Shown one piece after another: positions 1 through 7,195 of a stretch of DNA of 25,015 nt (positions within the stretch are counted from its first letter, which is position 1; each line of letters opens with the position of its first letter). Origin of the DNA: Bog-159 sp049511415 (GTDB lineage Bacteria > Acidobacteriota > Terriglobia > Bryobacterales > Bryobacteraceae). The stretch is taken from NCBI GenBank assembly GCA_049511415.1, contig JBEKYC010000088.1, positions 1 through 25,015 on the forward strand, written 5' to 3'. Made by a program: the position numbers and the translations under genes. The notes beneath the pieces were generated by a model that saw only the letters and a program-made list of their open reading frames with translations, searched no databases and was not told the DNA's origin.

Positions 1-237
1 CTGCGCTATAGGCTGGGCTGCGCGCGCGCACACTCGGCGACGGAAATCGCGCGCGCGTTTCGAGTTTCACGGGAAGTCATCACGGGCATCTTGGGTGCGA
101 CGCAAGCACGGCTTGCCCGGGATGGGTTGACGCCGGGCCAACTCCGCGCCGCAGCTCGCGGCAGCCACGAATCGGGCGCGGATCGGATTCCGGGCACGTT
201 CCCAAGGGCCCGGTCTTGCCGGGGACATTTGTCGTAA
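1..237 (+). CDS. 3' end of a sigma-factor-like HTH protein (cut by window edge)
   Basis: Frame 1 is open from the window edge to TAA at 235-237 (78 codons). The segment around residues 12-38 (SATEIARAFRVSREVI, then a basic stretch and LARDGLT) reads like the region-4 helix-turn-helix of ECF sigma factors of the SigI/ECF42 kind, where 'TxEIARAFLV' is typical. The conserved continuation of those proteins is missing, and the last 25 residues are Arg/Gly-rich and not family-like, so this may be a decayed 3' end rather than a working gene. The recognition is from memory of the motif only. The opposite strand also carries a partly plausible reading frame here (see the small Lys-rich protein), so only one of the two can be genuine near 80-237. 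Confidence 0.3.
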   Translation: MRYRLGCARAHSATEIARAFRVSREVITGILGATQARLARDGLTPGQLRAAARGSHESGADRIPGTFPRARSCRGHLS

Positions 238-336
238 CCGGATAAAAAGCAAAACGACGATCACGGGATTTTAGCCGCACGACACCGCGCGGACACCAGT
301 TATTATGGACCGTACCGGCAACGTATGCGTTAACTC

Positions 337-645
337 CTACGACAGCCTTGTTTCCGCCATTAAGCAAGCCACCCCAACCTCGCTGAACCTCTCTCTATGA
401 AAGCTAATATTGTCCAGTACAAGGCATCCGGCTGTAATTGTCTCTATTGGAAACGATAGAGTGTCCGCCCGTCTTTGTGCTTCTCTGGCGGCGTCTTTGG
501 CCGCTTGCTTAGCAGCCTTCTTTTGTTTCTTTAGTTCGGCCTTCGTCGGTTGTTGTTCAGTTTGAGATGACAGGCCAACGGCGAAAAGCAAGCCAATCAA
601 CAAGGCGATGGCGGCTTTTGATTTTGCGACACAAAACCTGTTCAT
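337..645 (-). CDS. Small secreted Lys/Ala-rich protein, probably frameshifted at its 3' end
   Basis: 102 residues from ATG at 645. A signal peptide is visible (basic start, then AIALLIGLLFAVGLSS). It is followed by a strongly basic, probably helical segment at about residues 34-62 (KAELKKQKKAAKQAAKDAAR). I do not recognise a family. The last residues look out of frame: restoring one G in the short C-run at + strand 378-379 would continue the protein as GWGGLLNGGNKAVVGVNAYV and on towards about position 200, which reads better than the present tail. So this is either a short protein as drawn or the front of a longer gene with a -1 indel. There is no clear Shine-Dalgarno upstream of the ATG and there are no operon partners. 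Confidence 0.42.
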   Translation of the reverse strand: MNRFCVAKSKAAIALLIGLLFAVGLSSQTEQQPTKAELKKQKKAAKQAAKDAAREAQRRADTLSFPIETITAGCLVLDNISFHRERFSEVGVACLMAETRLS

Positions 646-664
646 GCGGTTCTAATTATCGGAC

Positions 665-855
665 TTATGCATCTGAAACGCAATGCCCTTCGATTCTGGT
701 GCGCTCTGGTGGCTGGTGGTTGCGTGCGGTTGGCAACCCGGCGATCTGTCAAAATAACGACAAGCGGCTGGCGTCGTCTGGTGCTGTCGGGTCCGTCCGG
801 TTGCCGGGTGCTCTGGCGGCGTGGCTGTCCGGGCGGGTTCCTGGTAGAATCTTGA
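665..855 (+). repeat. G/T-skewed low-complexity stretch
   Basis: This intergenic DNA is rich in CTGG/GGTG words on the plus strand (CTGGTGCGCTCTGGTGGCTG, then CTGGCGTCGTCTGGTGCTGT). A related stretch occurs at 1446-1545. No frame gives a recognisable protein. It is not a clean tandem array, only imperfect short words with strong strand asymmetry. Confidence 0.3.
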
Positions 856-859
856 GAAC

Positions 860-1145
860 ATGGGCAAGAGCCGCAAGGTTTTTCGAGACTGCAAGGTTCA
901 CGTTTGCTCCACGATGTGCGAGACGTGCATTTTTCGACCCGGCAACCTGATGCACCTTGAAGACGGGCGGGTCGAAAACATGGTACGGGAAGCGACTAAA
1001 AAATGAATGGTGCATCCCGTGTCATTCAACGACGTATGGACAGGCCGAAGGTGAAGCCGTTTGCCGTGGATTTTTGGAACGGCACGCAACGCAACCGCTT
1101 CAGATCGCCGCAAGGTTGGGCTTCATCGTTTGGCAGGAACCTTGA
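860..1145 (+). pseudogene. Cys-rich small protein (CxxC...CHS...CRGF type), frameshifted at an A6 run
   Basis: The first part runs from ATG 860 to TGA 1004-1006 and contains CSTMCETCIFRPGNLM followed by a G-R-V-x-x-M-V-R-E-A helix. The second part is in the frame ending at TAG/TGA after 1143 and contains WCIPCHSTTYGQAEGEAVCR, then LQIAARLGF. Removing one A from the run at 998-1003 joins them into one protein of about 95 residues (…REATKNEWCIPCHS…). From memory this matches small proteins found in actinobacteria and their phages, with a CxxC…C pattern that suggests a metal or Fe-S site; the function is unknown. No Shine-Dalgarno is obvious before ATG 860. The frameshift may be real decay, a sequencing indel or, less likely, programmed slippage. 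It has no coding neighbours on the same strand. Confidence 0.6.
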
Positions 1146-1149
1146 TTGT

Positions 1150-1650
1150 CGCTATCGTCCCGCATTGTTCACGGTAACGGAGGCGCTTGCTGAAGACCCA
1201 AGCCATCGCTCTTCTCACTTTCCGGTCGAATTGAAAGAAGTTGTCGAAGCGGCTCCCATTACAGCGAGCAGGTCGTCGAGAAGACACATTCCATGATGAA
1301 GGCGAGTATGAGCAGAAGGCCGAAGATGATGATGAGCAGCAGACGGCCTCTCGAATTTCGTAGCAAGAACGTACGTTTCCGGCCCACACATCTATTGTTG
1401 CCGATGTCGGACAGAATGGGGTTTCGCTCCGGGGCGTCTAGGCCGATTTGCTGGCGTCTGGTGTCCTGGTGCCGTTCCTGGTCGGTAGACAAAATTAGAC
1501 AAACGGGCGGGTCTGGCGTCCTGGTGTCCGGTCTGGTCGTTTTTTTCGCCGTGGTGCCAAAATTCGCCAATACGACGGACCCGGCAAAACCTGTCAAGCG
1601 TTTCGGTAAAGTTTTTACCGGCTTCAGAAAAATAGTCCGCAACGCATTGA
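1150..1650. other. About 500 bases with no supported gene
   Basis: No frame gives a recognisable protein. On the minus strand a hydrophobic stretch (RLLLIIIFGLLLILAFIMEC, about 1275-1340) would be a single membrane helix at the end of a 127-residue reading frame, but the rest of that frame is Pro/Arg/Thr-rich and looks non-coding. 1446-1545 holds a second CTGG-rich stretch (GGCGTCTGGTGTCCTGGT and, about 50 bases on, GGCGTCCTGGTGTCCGGT), imperfect direct copies of each other and similar to 665-855. The two stretches flank the Cys-rich gene. Confidence 0.4.
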
Positions 1651-2735
1651 TTGTACAGGGGTTCCAAAGGTGGGGTTCTGTTCAAGCTGGATACTACCGG
1701 CATTGAGACTGTGCTCCACGCTTTTTACTGGCGGAACGGATGGGGACCAGCCCATGGCGGACGTGACCCGCGATTCAGCCGGCAATCTCTACGGAACCAC
1801 GGACTTGGGTGGCACGGCGGGCGCAGGCGTCGTGTACAAGCTGGATGCGACCGGCGTTGAGACCATACTGTACACTTTCACGGGCGGGTCGGACGGCGGG
1901 AACCCGGTCGCCGGCGTAATTCGGGACTCGGCCGGCAATCTCTACGGAACCACTGGCTCTGGGGGCAAAGTGGGAGCAGGCGTCGTGTACAAACTGGACA
2001 CCGCTGGCCGTGAGACCTCGTACAGCTTCCCGGAAGGGGCTGACGGGCAGATCGCCTCAGGAGGAGTGATCCGCGACTCGACCGGCAACTTCTACGGAAC
2101 CGCTTCCCTTGGTGGCACGGCCAACTCGGGTGTAGTCTACAAACTCGACGCGGCCGGCCATGAGACCGTGCTATACACGTTCACCGGCGGGACGGATGGT
2201 GGCTACCCTAATGCAGGAGTAATCCGGGACTCGGCTGGAAACCTATACGGCACTACCATCCAAGGCGGCAGTGGCGCCGGTGTCGTTTACATGCTAGATA
2301 CCAGCGGGCATGAGACGGTGGTGTATAGCTTCACTGGCGGGGCGGATGGTGGGAGGCCGTTCGCCGGCGTGATCCGCGACTCTGCCGGTAACCTTTACGG
2401 AACTACTTATCAGGGTGGCACGGCGAACGCGGGCGTCGTATACGAGTTGGATGTCACCGGTCATGAAACGGTGCTGTATACCTTCACGGGCGGGGCGGAC
2501 GGTGGGAACCCGTTCGCCGGCGTGATCCGTGACTCTGCCGGCAACCTTTACGGAACTACCTATCAGGGCGGTCCGGCGAACGCCGGTGTAGTGTATAAAC
2601 TGGATAGTACCGGGCATGAGACGGTGGTGCATAGCTTCACTGTGGCCGACGGCAGCACCCCCTATGCCGGAGTCATCCGCGACTCTGCGGGCAACCTCTA
2701 CGGAACTACGTCTTGGGGTGGCACAGCTGATGTCG
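1651..2735 (+). pseudogene. GloVer (Gloeo_Verruco) tandem-repeat protein, truncated at both ends and frameshifted
   Basis: This reads as GloVer/TIGR03803-like repeats of about 50 residues: FTGGADGGNPFAGVIRDSAG, then NLYGTTYQGG, then GVVYKLDSTGHETV. Seven units can be counted. The front is broken: GGVLFKLDTTGIETVLHAF sits in frame 1 after a stop at 1648-1650, and the T5 run at 1722-1726 (one T too many) throws the rest into frame 2. There is no signal peptide or start codon. At the other end the seventh unit stops matching after TTSWGGTAD near 2730, and about 50 unrelated residues follow to the TAA at 2888-2890. Intact members are secreted proteins thought to form beta-propeller-like folds, common in Acidobacteria and Verrucomicrobia, with no known activity. 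The reading frame across about 1 kb of repeats is otherwise clean, so the break is probably recent. Confidence 0.75.
1724..2725 (+). repeat. Seven 140-155-bp coding repeats (GloVer units)
   Basis: Direct imperfect repeats within the GloVer pseudogene. Each carries near-identical core words (GACTCTGCCGGCAACCT-like and TACGGAACTAC). Units 5 and 6 are the most alike, around 2395-2410 and 2545-2560, and differ by a few bases. Unit 3 is the most diverged (FPEGADG start) and unit 7 is short in its first loop (FTVADGS). Confidence 0.75.
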
Positions 2736-2925
2736 CTCGGGGTGGTACCGCGCCTCCTTCCGCGCGCCCTCTGCACTACCCCGTCCCCCCTGCCGGCAAC
2801 TGCGAAACCGCCGCGGCATGCGTGTGGGACAAGTGGCGTTCGGGGCGCCGTTTTCTAACGCGAAAACAGCAATTGCCCGGTACCCCGTAACAGTGCCGTT
2901 TTGTGCCCTTGACGGTCGGGGAGCT

Positions 2926-3363
2926 TCAACCGCCAGGCCTTTCGGGGTCGCAGTCGACATCATCCGGCAGCTCGTTCGTATCGCTGGCAGCGTTGTAGGG
3001 AAAATGCTTCGCCAGATCCTCGCCTACTGCTGCGATTCCGGCTACAAGGCCTCCCGTTAAATCACCTTGCTTAAACTTCGCCGAAACTATGCGGACAATG
3101 TGATGCCAAAACTCCTGGCCAACCTTCTCGTGGATGCCGCTGTCGCCTAACACGACGAATTTACGGCGCGCGGGCACGACGAAGAATAACACGGCATTGC
3201 GATCCTTCGTCACGCTCATGCCCAGCCGTGCGAATGCCTTCTCGGCGGCTTTTCGGACGTCGCCCCAAAACAGCGGCGACACGGAAACGCGGATCTCGCC
3301 GGATGTTCGCCTCTCGGCTTGCTGAATGGCTTGCTTGATCCGATCCTTGTCGATGGTTACCAT
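2926..3363 (-). CDS. TPM-domain protein (short, second copy)
   Basis: 145 residues starting with MVTIDKDRIKQAIQQAE. The TPM (TLP18.3/Psb32/MOLO-1, DUF477) fold is recognised from TSGEIRVSVSP, the helix AAEKAFARLGMSVTKDRNAV, then LFFVVPARRKFVVLGDSGIH and the end segment LTGGLVAGIAAVGEDLAKHFP. There is no signal peptide or membrane helix, unlike its upstream neighbour, so it is probably cytoplasmic or membrane-associated through partners. The start overlaps the stop of the upstream TPM gene by 7 bases (ATGGTAA), which fixes this ATG and implies translational coupling; a longer in-frame extension upstream is Arg/Trp-rich antisense-like sequence of the Gly-tract and was rejected. The biochemical role of such second TPM proteins is unknown; some TPM proteins have been reported as acid phosphatases. 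Confidence 0.85.
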   Translation of the reverse strand: MVTIDKDRIKQAIQQAERRTSGEIRVSVSPLFWGDVRKAAEKAFARLGMSVTKDRNAVLFFVVPARRKFVVLGDSGIHEKVGQEFWHHIVRIVSAKFKQGDLTGGLVAGIAAVGEDLAKHFPYNAASDTNELPDDVDCDPERPGG

Positions 3364-4091
3364 GATCCGCTCGCTCCTCCGCCGCCGGACCGTCCGCCGC
3401 CGCCACCAAATCCGCCACCACCTCCGCCTCCGCCGCCGCCCCCACGGCCACCGGACGCGATACTGGCTAGCAAATAAAAGGCTAGTGCCGGATGCGTAAT
3501 CAGCAAGGCCAGGAAAAGTATCGCGGCGATGCCATAGACAATCCATTGAAACAGGCTGATTGGCTTGGATGTCTCCGGCGCCGGCGGGGGTGGAGGCGCA
3601 CCCGGCTGCCCGGTGATCGTTCCGGTCAACGAATCGATAGCCGCCGTTACCGCGTCATCGGGATGGCCGGCCTGAACCCGCGGTGCCATCACTTCGTCGA
3701 TCACACGGGACGCGATCGCATCGGGCACCACGGCTTCGAGTCCGTAACCGACCTCGATCCTCATCTTATGATCTTTGGTCATAATGAAAAGGGCCAGTCC
3801 GTCGTCGAGCCCCTTCCGGCCCACCTTCCACTTTGCGAAGGCCCGGACGGCCCAATCCTCGATCGGCGCATCGCCCGTCGTAGGGGCGATGTAGACAATC
3901 AACTGGTGGCCTGTGGCCTGCTCATAGGCTGCCAGGCGGACGTCCAGCGATCGCACCGTTTCCGGCGACAGAAAGTTTGCGGTGTCCGTGACCCATTGCG
4001 TGGGCGACGGAGGGATAGGCGTTTCTGACGCGTGCAGGAGAGCGATCGAAACCAGGCAGATCGGGACAAGCAGAATACGGCGCACAAGCAA
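3357..4091 (-). CDS. TPM-domain membrane protein, YgcG-like
   Basis: 244 residues from TTG at 4091; GTG at 4085 is an equally possible start. An N-terminal signal peptide (RRILLVPICLVSIALLHA) is followed by a TPM domain at about residues 32-160: WVTDTANFLSPETVRSLD, then GHQLIVYIAPTTGDAPIEDW, then GLALFIMTKDHKMRIEVGYG and EAVVPDAIASRVIDE. A Pro-rich linker, two adjacent membrane helices (about residues 180-212) and a Gly-rich tail of about 30 residues (SGGRGGGGGGGG…) follow. This is the usual layout of YgcG-type proteins, whose Gly-rich C-terminus is characteristic. The gene begins one base after the lemA stop, the classical lemA-ygcG pairing, and the pair probably acts at the cell envelope. 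Confidence 0.9.
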   Translation of the reverse strand: MLVRRILLVPICLVSIALLHASETPIPPSPTQWVTDTANFLSPETVRSLDVRLAAYEQATGHQLIVYIAPTTGDAPIEDWAVRAFAKWKVGRKGLDDGLALFIMTKDHKMRIEVGYGLEAVVPDAIASRVIDEVMAPRVQAGHPDDAVTAAIDSLTGTITGQPGAPPPPPAPETSKPISLFQWIVYGIAAILFLALLITHPALAFYLLASIASGGRGGGGGGGGGGGFGGGGGRSGGGGASGSW

Positions 4092-4092
4092 C

Positions 4093-4704
4093 CTAGAACT
4101 TCACTTCGGGCGCCTTTTCGCTTCCGGATTGTGCCTGGAAGTAAGGTTTGGTTGCGAATTTATCGCCGAAGAAGCCGGCGATCATTACTGTTGGAAAGCT
4201 GCTCCTGCGGGTATTGAAGGCCTGTGCTGCCTCATTGAACCTCTGTCGCTCAACGGTAATGCGATTCTCGGTGCCCTCGAGTTGCGCTTGAAGGTCGCGG
4301 AAGTTGGCGGTCGCTTTGAGCTGTGGATAGTTTTCGGTGACGACCAGCAAGTGAGACAGCGCCGAAGACAACCCCTGCTGCGCCTGCTGATACCGTTGGA
4401 AGGCTACCGGATCCTTGGTGATGTCTGTCATCGCGGCGGGTGTGACTTGGCCAACCTTAGCGCGCGCCTCCGTAACCGCTGTCATGGTGCTCTGCTCAAA
4501 GTTTGCAGCGCCTTTGACGGTCGCCACCAGGTTGGGCACTAGATCCGCCCGCCGCTGATATGCATTTTGGACCTGGGCCCACTGCGCTTGCGTGGCCTGA
4601 TCGAGTTGGACCAGTGAGTTGTACGTTCCGCTGATTGAAACGCCCACGATCAGCACGAAGACGAGTATCGCGCCGCCACAACCAATGGCTATCTTTTTCC
4701 CCAT
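4093..4704 (-). CDS. lemA: LemA family membrane protein
   Basis: 203 residues, the usual LemA size. One membrane helix at residues 8-30 (GGAILVFVLIVGVSISG) is followed by YNSLVQLDQATQAQWAQVQN, the basic RRADLVPNLVATVKG signature of LemA proteins, and then helices (MTAVTEARAKVGQ, NYPQLKATANFRDLQAQLEG, TENRITVERQRFNEA) that give the four-helix cytoplasmic or periplasmic bundle. It is the first gene of a three-gene operon with two TPM proteins. GGAG at 4710-4713 lies five bases before the ATG. The molecular function of LemA is not established. Confidence 0.93.
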   Translation of the reverse strand: MGKKIAIGCGGAILVFVLIVGVSISGTYNSLVQLDQATQAQWAQVQNAYQRRADLVPNLVATVKGAANFEQSTMTAVTEARAKVGQVTPAAMTDITKDPVAFQRYQQAQQGLSSALSHLLVVTENYPQLKATANFRDLQAQLEGTENRITVERQRFNEAAQAFNTRRSSFPTVMIAGFFGDKFATKPYFQAQSGSEKAPEVKF

Positions 4705-4735
4705 CTATACTCCATTCTTCGCTCCAATTATACTT
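4705..4735 (-). promoter_or_regulatory. Probable promoter -10 and RBS of the lemA operon
   Basis: On the minus strand a perfect TATAAT (4732-4727) lies 22 bases before the lemA ATG, followed by GGAG at 4713-4710. No good -35 is seen at 16-18 bases, so the assignment rests on the -10, its position upstream of an intact operon, and the short leader with a proper ribosome binding site. Confidence 0.42.
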
Positions 4736-4739
4736 TAGT

Positions 4740-5380
4740 CCGTCACCGTGCCTAGGTCGTTGGCCCCGCCGTTACCCGCTGGGATGAGCATACCCAAGTA
4801 TAAAGCGATCACCGTTATATGTAAATACTTATCTGAGACAGGACACTAGGCGGCGCACCTGTAAAACAGAGACAGAACACGAGAGAAAATACCAGCAATA
4901 ACAGGGCCGTAACAGCGCGATGGCGCCAGTAAGAATCGTTCGCCGGTCATTTACCCTCGAAAGCCAGACGACAGGGAGGAGCGGAGTAGTTGTGGGATAT
5001 CCCGCCAACAAAAGCTCCGATCTGTAACAAACACGGTGTTTTCCAAACGGCCAAGTTTTGCGGCCGGAGTGTGGCAAGCTCAGTGATTGGCGGCGTCGTC
5101 GATCCAGGTAGCCCGAGAATCGTAGGGGTTAAGCGGACCGCCCGCATTTGTAGAGTAGCTAGCACCTCGGATGGGGCGGTCGATCGGGATGCCTCATCGA
5201 GTTACGGCGCGAAGCGCCGGCCGCCGAAGCGCAGGGCGAAGCCCTCCGGCGTCCTGGTTTTCTCAGAGATATGAGCCTGCTAACAGACTCAGCCATGTTG
5301 GGAACCCGATGCGCCATGTAGCGCTGCTTCCGAGGAGGCTTCTTGTCGCTCTCCAGAATCCGAGAGCGCCATCGGTGCCC
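4740..5380. other. Non-coding stretch with two small GAA-loop hairpins
   Basis: No protein-like frame was found. Two adjacent perfect five-base-pair hairpins with GAA loops stand out: GGCGCGAAGCGCC at 5206-5218 and AGGGCGAAGCCCT at 5233-5245, within a GC-rich patch. Neither is followed by a T tract, so they are not convincing terminators; they could be REP-like debris. Confidence 0.4.
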
Positions 5381-5384
5381 TGGA

Positions 5385-5505
5385 CTACCCGCCTCCCAAT
5401 CCTATGCCGTCCACGCCATCAAAATTGTGCTGGGTCATGAAGGTCTGTGCCGGCAGGGCACTCGCCGCCGCATAGAACCCGAAAACTACAACCCCCCAGA
5501 GGCTT
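5385..5505 (-). pseudogene. N-terminal remnant of a second GloVer-type secreted protein
   Basis: On the minus strand the frame reads a signal-peptide-like segment (SLWGVVVFGFYAAASALPAQ), then TFMTQHNFDGVDG, the usual beginning of secreted GloVer-repeat proteins (signal, A-Q-T-F-x-T-x-H-x-F-D-G-x-D-G). It runs into TAG at 5385-5387; shifting frame gives LVQGTDGALG-like words just downstream, as expected for the next part of a unit, after which similarity is lost. No proper start codon precedes the signal peptide. It is short, so confidence is limited, but it is in the opposite orientation to the large GloVer remnant at 1651-2735 and is not its missing 5' end. Confidence 0.4.
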
Positions 5506-5545
5506 CGCCTGCGCTGATGCCGGTATTCTCGGACGAACGAACCGT

Positions 5546-5808
5546 CCTGCTGCCGGCAAAACCGGCGTCTATGTGGCCTCTCCGGATGATCCCGCCGTCG
5601 GCAGGCGGCTCCTGCCAGACGATTCCATCGCTGTTTTCGCACCAGCCGATTTGGGCGGAAGCGGGTATCTTCTGTTCCTGCGGGACGACGCGCTGATGGC
5701 CACGCTTTTGACTCGAAGACGCTCGAAGTCAGGGGAGAAGTGCTCAAATCTCGGACGGTGGAACTGCGATATCTCGGCGGACGCAGCGTAGAGGACCTCG
5801 CCTGGTAA
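5546..5808 (+). pseudogene. PD40/WD40-like propeller fragment (kinase-tail type) joined to an ECF-sigma-like piece
   Basis: Frame 2 reads GVYVASPDDPAVGRRLLPDD, then YLLFLRDDALMA. After a one-base loss near 5702 the frame continues as AFDSKTLEVRGEVLKS. Together this is the blade sequence 'GYLLFLRDGTLMAQPFDxxxLEVRGE' typical of the C-terminal propeller of Acidobacterial Ser/Thr kinases and TolB/PD40 proteins. Immediately after, RTVELRYLGGRSVEDLAW ends at TAA 5806-5808; that phrase looks instead like region 4 of ECF sigma factors ('VVELRYFGGLSVEETA'). So two unrelated gene pieces appear fused within 260 bases. No start codon or promoter is seen. The family match is strong for the first part and weaker for the second. 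Confidence 0.45.
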
Positions 5809-5999
5809 GAAGAAGCTTACCAATCCGATCCAGCATCTCCAGGACGCATCCGGCAGCCGTCAGCAGTTCGGGCATAGGCTCGTCTAACTCCGTTAAGTCC
5901 AACCAGCGCCTCCGGCGAAGGCGACACACTCCGATCCCCCAGGTTCTCCAGGTAGCGCGCATTGGTCTCGGCCGCCAGGTCCAACAAGTCTCTCATCAT
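5809..5999 (-). pseudogene. N-terminal fragment of a PLP-dependent decarboxylase
   Basis: From ATG at 5999 the minus strand reads MRDLLDLAAETNARYLENLG, then DRSVSPSPEALVGL. After a +1 indel near 5893 a second frame gives TELDEPMPELLTAAGCVLEM followed by LDRIGK. This matches the start of group II PLP-dependent amino-acid decarboxylases ('A..Y...L..RPVAPxPEAL..L..FDEPLPE....…VL..LDRIG'). The match ends at about 5812, exactly where the opposing PD40/sigma piece ends, so the catalytic part is missing. This is about 60 of the usual 470 residues. Confidence 0.5.
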
Positions 6000-6306
6000 T
6001 TCGATGGTAGCCTATGACGCCGTGGTGTTACGACACCCGTTCGCGTGCTCACCGAGGCGTGGCAGTGAGGGGCCAACGGACCGATAGCCGGCGTCACGAG
6101 GACCAAGCCCATCTGACTGACCGCGCCCGCACAGGCTCGTGCGTGCGGCGATCAGGGCGCGGCGGGCGGTTCGGGGTTTGCCGGAGTGCGCCAGGCGGCG
6201 CGTGCTGGGATGCGAGCGGCGGAGTTTCGGCGGCGAGATCCGGCGGCGGCTGGGCGACGTGCGGGCCGGCTCGGCTTTGCTGCGGACCTCTATTTCAACA
6301 AGTTCC
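6000..6306. other. GC-rich stretch without a supported gene
   Basis: A plus-strand frame open to TGA 6327-6329 ends with GFAADLYFNKFLNVSDRK, which looks protein-like, but upstream it is Arg/Ala/Gly-rich and overlaps the 3' end of the DUF4159 gene on the other strand. I recognise no family and cannot choose a start, so I treat it as probable fragment DNA. Confidence 0.3.
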
Positions 6307-7182
6307 TCAATGTGTCAGATCGTAAATGAAATAGTTCATCGCGATGCGGTAAGCCAGAGACGCCCACTTCTCCGCATATCTCGCATCATCCGACCACTCC
6401 CAGGCATCGCCCAAATCCATGTTGTGGCAGATGGCCACCATGATCCGGCCCTGGTCGTCGCGAATGCAACGCCAATGCGGTACTTTCCCGGTGGGGCCTT
6501 TTTCGTAGGTGATGCCTGTCTCAAAGATTTGCGCGCCGGGAACCTGAAAGCGGTCCTGCAAGTCATAGATCGTGTGAAAAATCGGATCGTCGTCGGGGAT
6601 GTCCTCGATGGGGCGGTCGGGAAAGACCCGCCTAACGCTCCGGACGAAAGTTTCCCACTCGTTCAGTGGCTCCCGGGTCGCGTAATCGGGCCACAACTCT
6701 GATCCGTGGAAATCATCGACCATCAGGAATCCGCCGCGGAGCAGATATTCCCTCAATTGGTTGGCTTGCTCCTGGGGAAGCTGCCAATGGCCGACCTCCA
6801 CCGCGTACATGAGCGGCCAGTTGTAAACGTCGTTGCTGCCGTCCAGCTCCACAATCTGCTCTACCGAACGGGTATCGATGCGCGTCAGTCGGCGGACACC
6901 TGCCAGCAGGTGCCGGTCGGATCGCGGGTAATCCATGGTCCACTGACCGGGCCACGGGCGGTTGGGTCTCAGGCGAAGGCGCGAATGGTCCGGATAACCA
7001 AAGATATCGGGATACCGCAGACGCGCCCGGACCCAGTCGTGCTGATCCTGCCAATCGGAGGGAAGCGGGAAGTCCTCGTACTCGATTGCCGGGTATTCCT
7101 TAAAGGGTCTCGGCGCTTGCAGCACAGCCAGGAAACCCATGAATCCGAAAGATCCCACCGCCAGCGCGGTACGGAAGCACAT
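6307..7182 (-). CDS. DUF4159 domain-containing secreted protein
   Basis: 291 residues from ATG 7182. An N-terminal hydrophobic signal (ALAVGSFGFMGFLAVLQA) precedes the mature part. The DUF4159 domain covers most of the chain: FGYPDHSRLRLRPNRPWPGQ, the W-x-x-D-Y-P-R-S-D-R segment, then GHWQLPQEQANQLREYLLRG, GGFLMVDDFHG, the acidic IEDIPDDDPIFHTIYDL and ICHNMDLGDAWEW near the end. DUF4159 is a glutamine-amidotransferase-like fold of unknown function, often found beside MoxR/vWA gene sets; none of those is nearby here, so this is a stand-alone copy. No strong Shine-Dalgarno is visible upstream. It lies alone between decayed DNA on both sides but is itself intact. Confidence 0.88.
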   Translation of the reverse strand: MCFRTALAVGSFGFMGFLAVLQAPRPFKEYPAIEYEDFPLPSDWQDQHDWVRARLRYPDIFGYPDHSRLRLRPNRPWPGQWTMDYPRSDRHLLAGVRRLTRIDTRSVEQIVELDGSNDVYNWPLMYAVEVGHWQLPQEQANQLREYLLRGGFLMVDDFHGSELWPDYATREPLNEWETFVRSVRRVFPDRPIEDIPDDDPIFHTIYDLQDRFQVPGAQIFETGITYEKGPTGKVPHWRCIRDDQGRIMVAICHNMDLGDAWEWSDDARYAEKWASLAYRIAMNYFIYDLTH

Positions 7183-7195
7183 TAACGTACACTTT

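Noticed and set aside
693..712. GCTGGTGG, the E. coli Chi octamer
   Set aside because: Chi is specific to enterobacterial RecBCD, and the octamer sits in a CTGG-rich low-complexity stretch where it is expected by chance.
1724..2725. Possible CRISPR-like or VNTR array
   Set aside because: The repeats are 140-155 bp, coding and diverged, and they translate to GloVer units; there are no short identical repeats with unique spacers anywhere in the window.
3364..3546. In-frame N-terminal extension of the short TPM protein
   Set aside because: It is a run of Arg/Trp codons produced by the out-of-frame Gly tract of the upstream gene; the overlapping ATG at 3363 is the right start.
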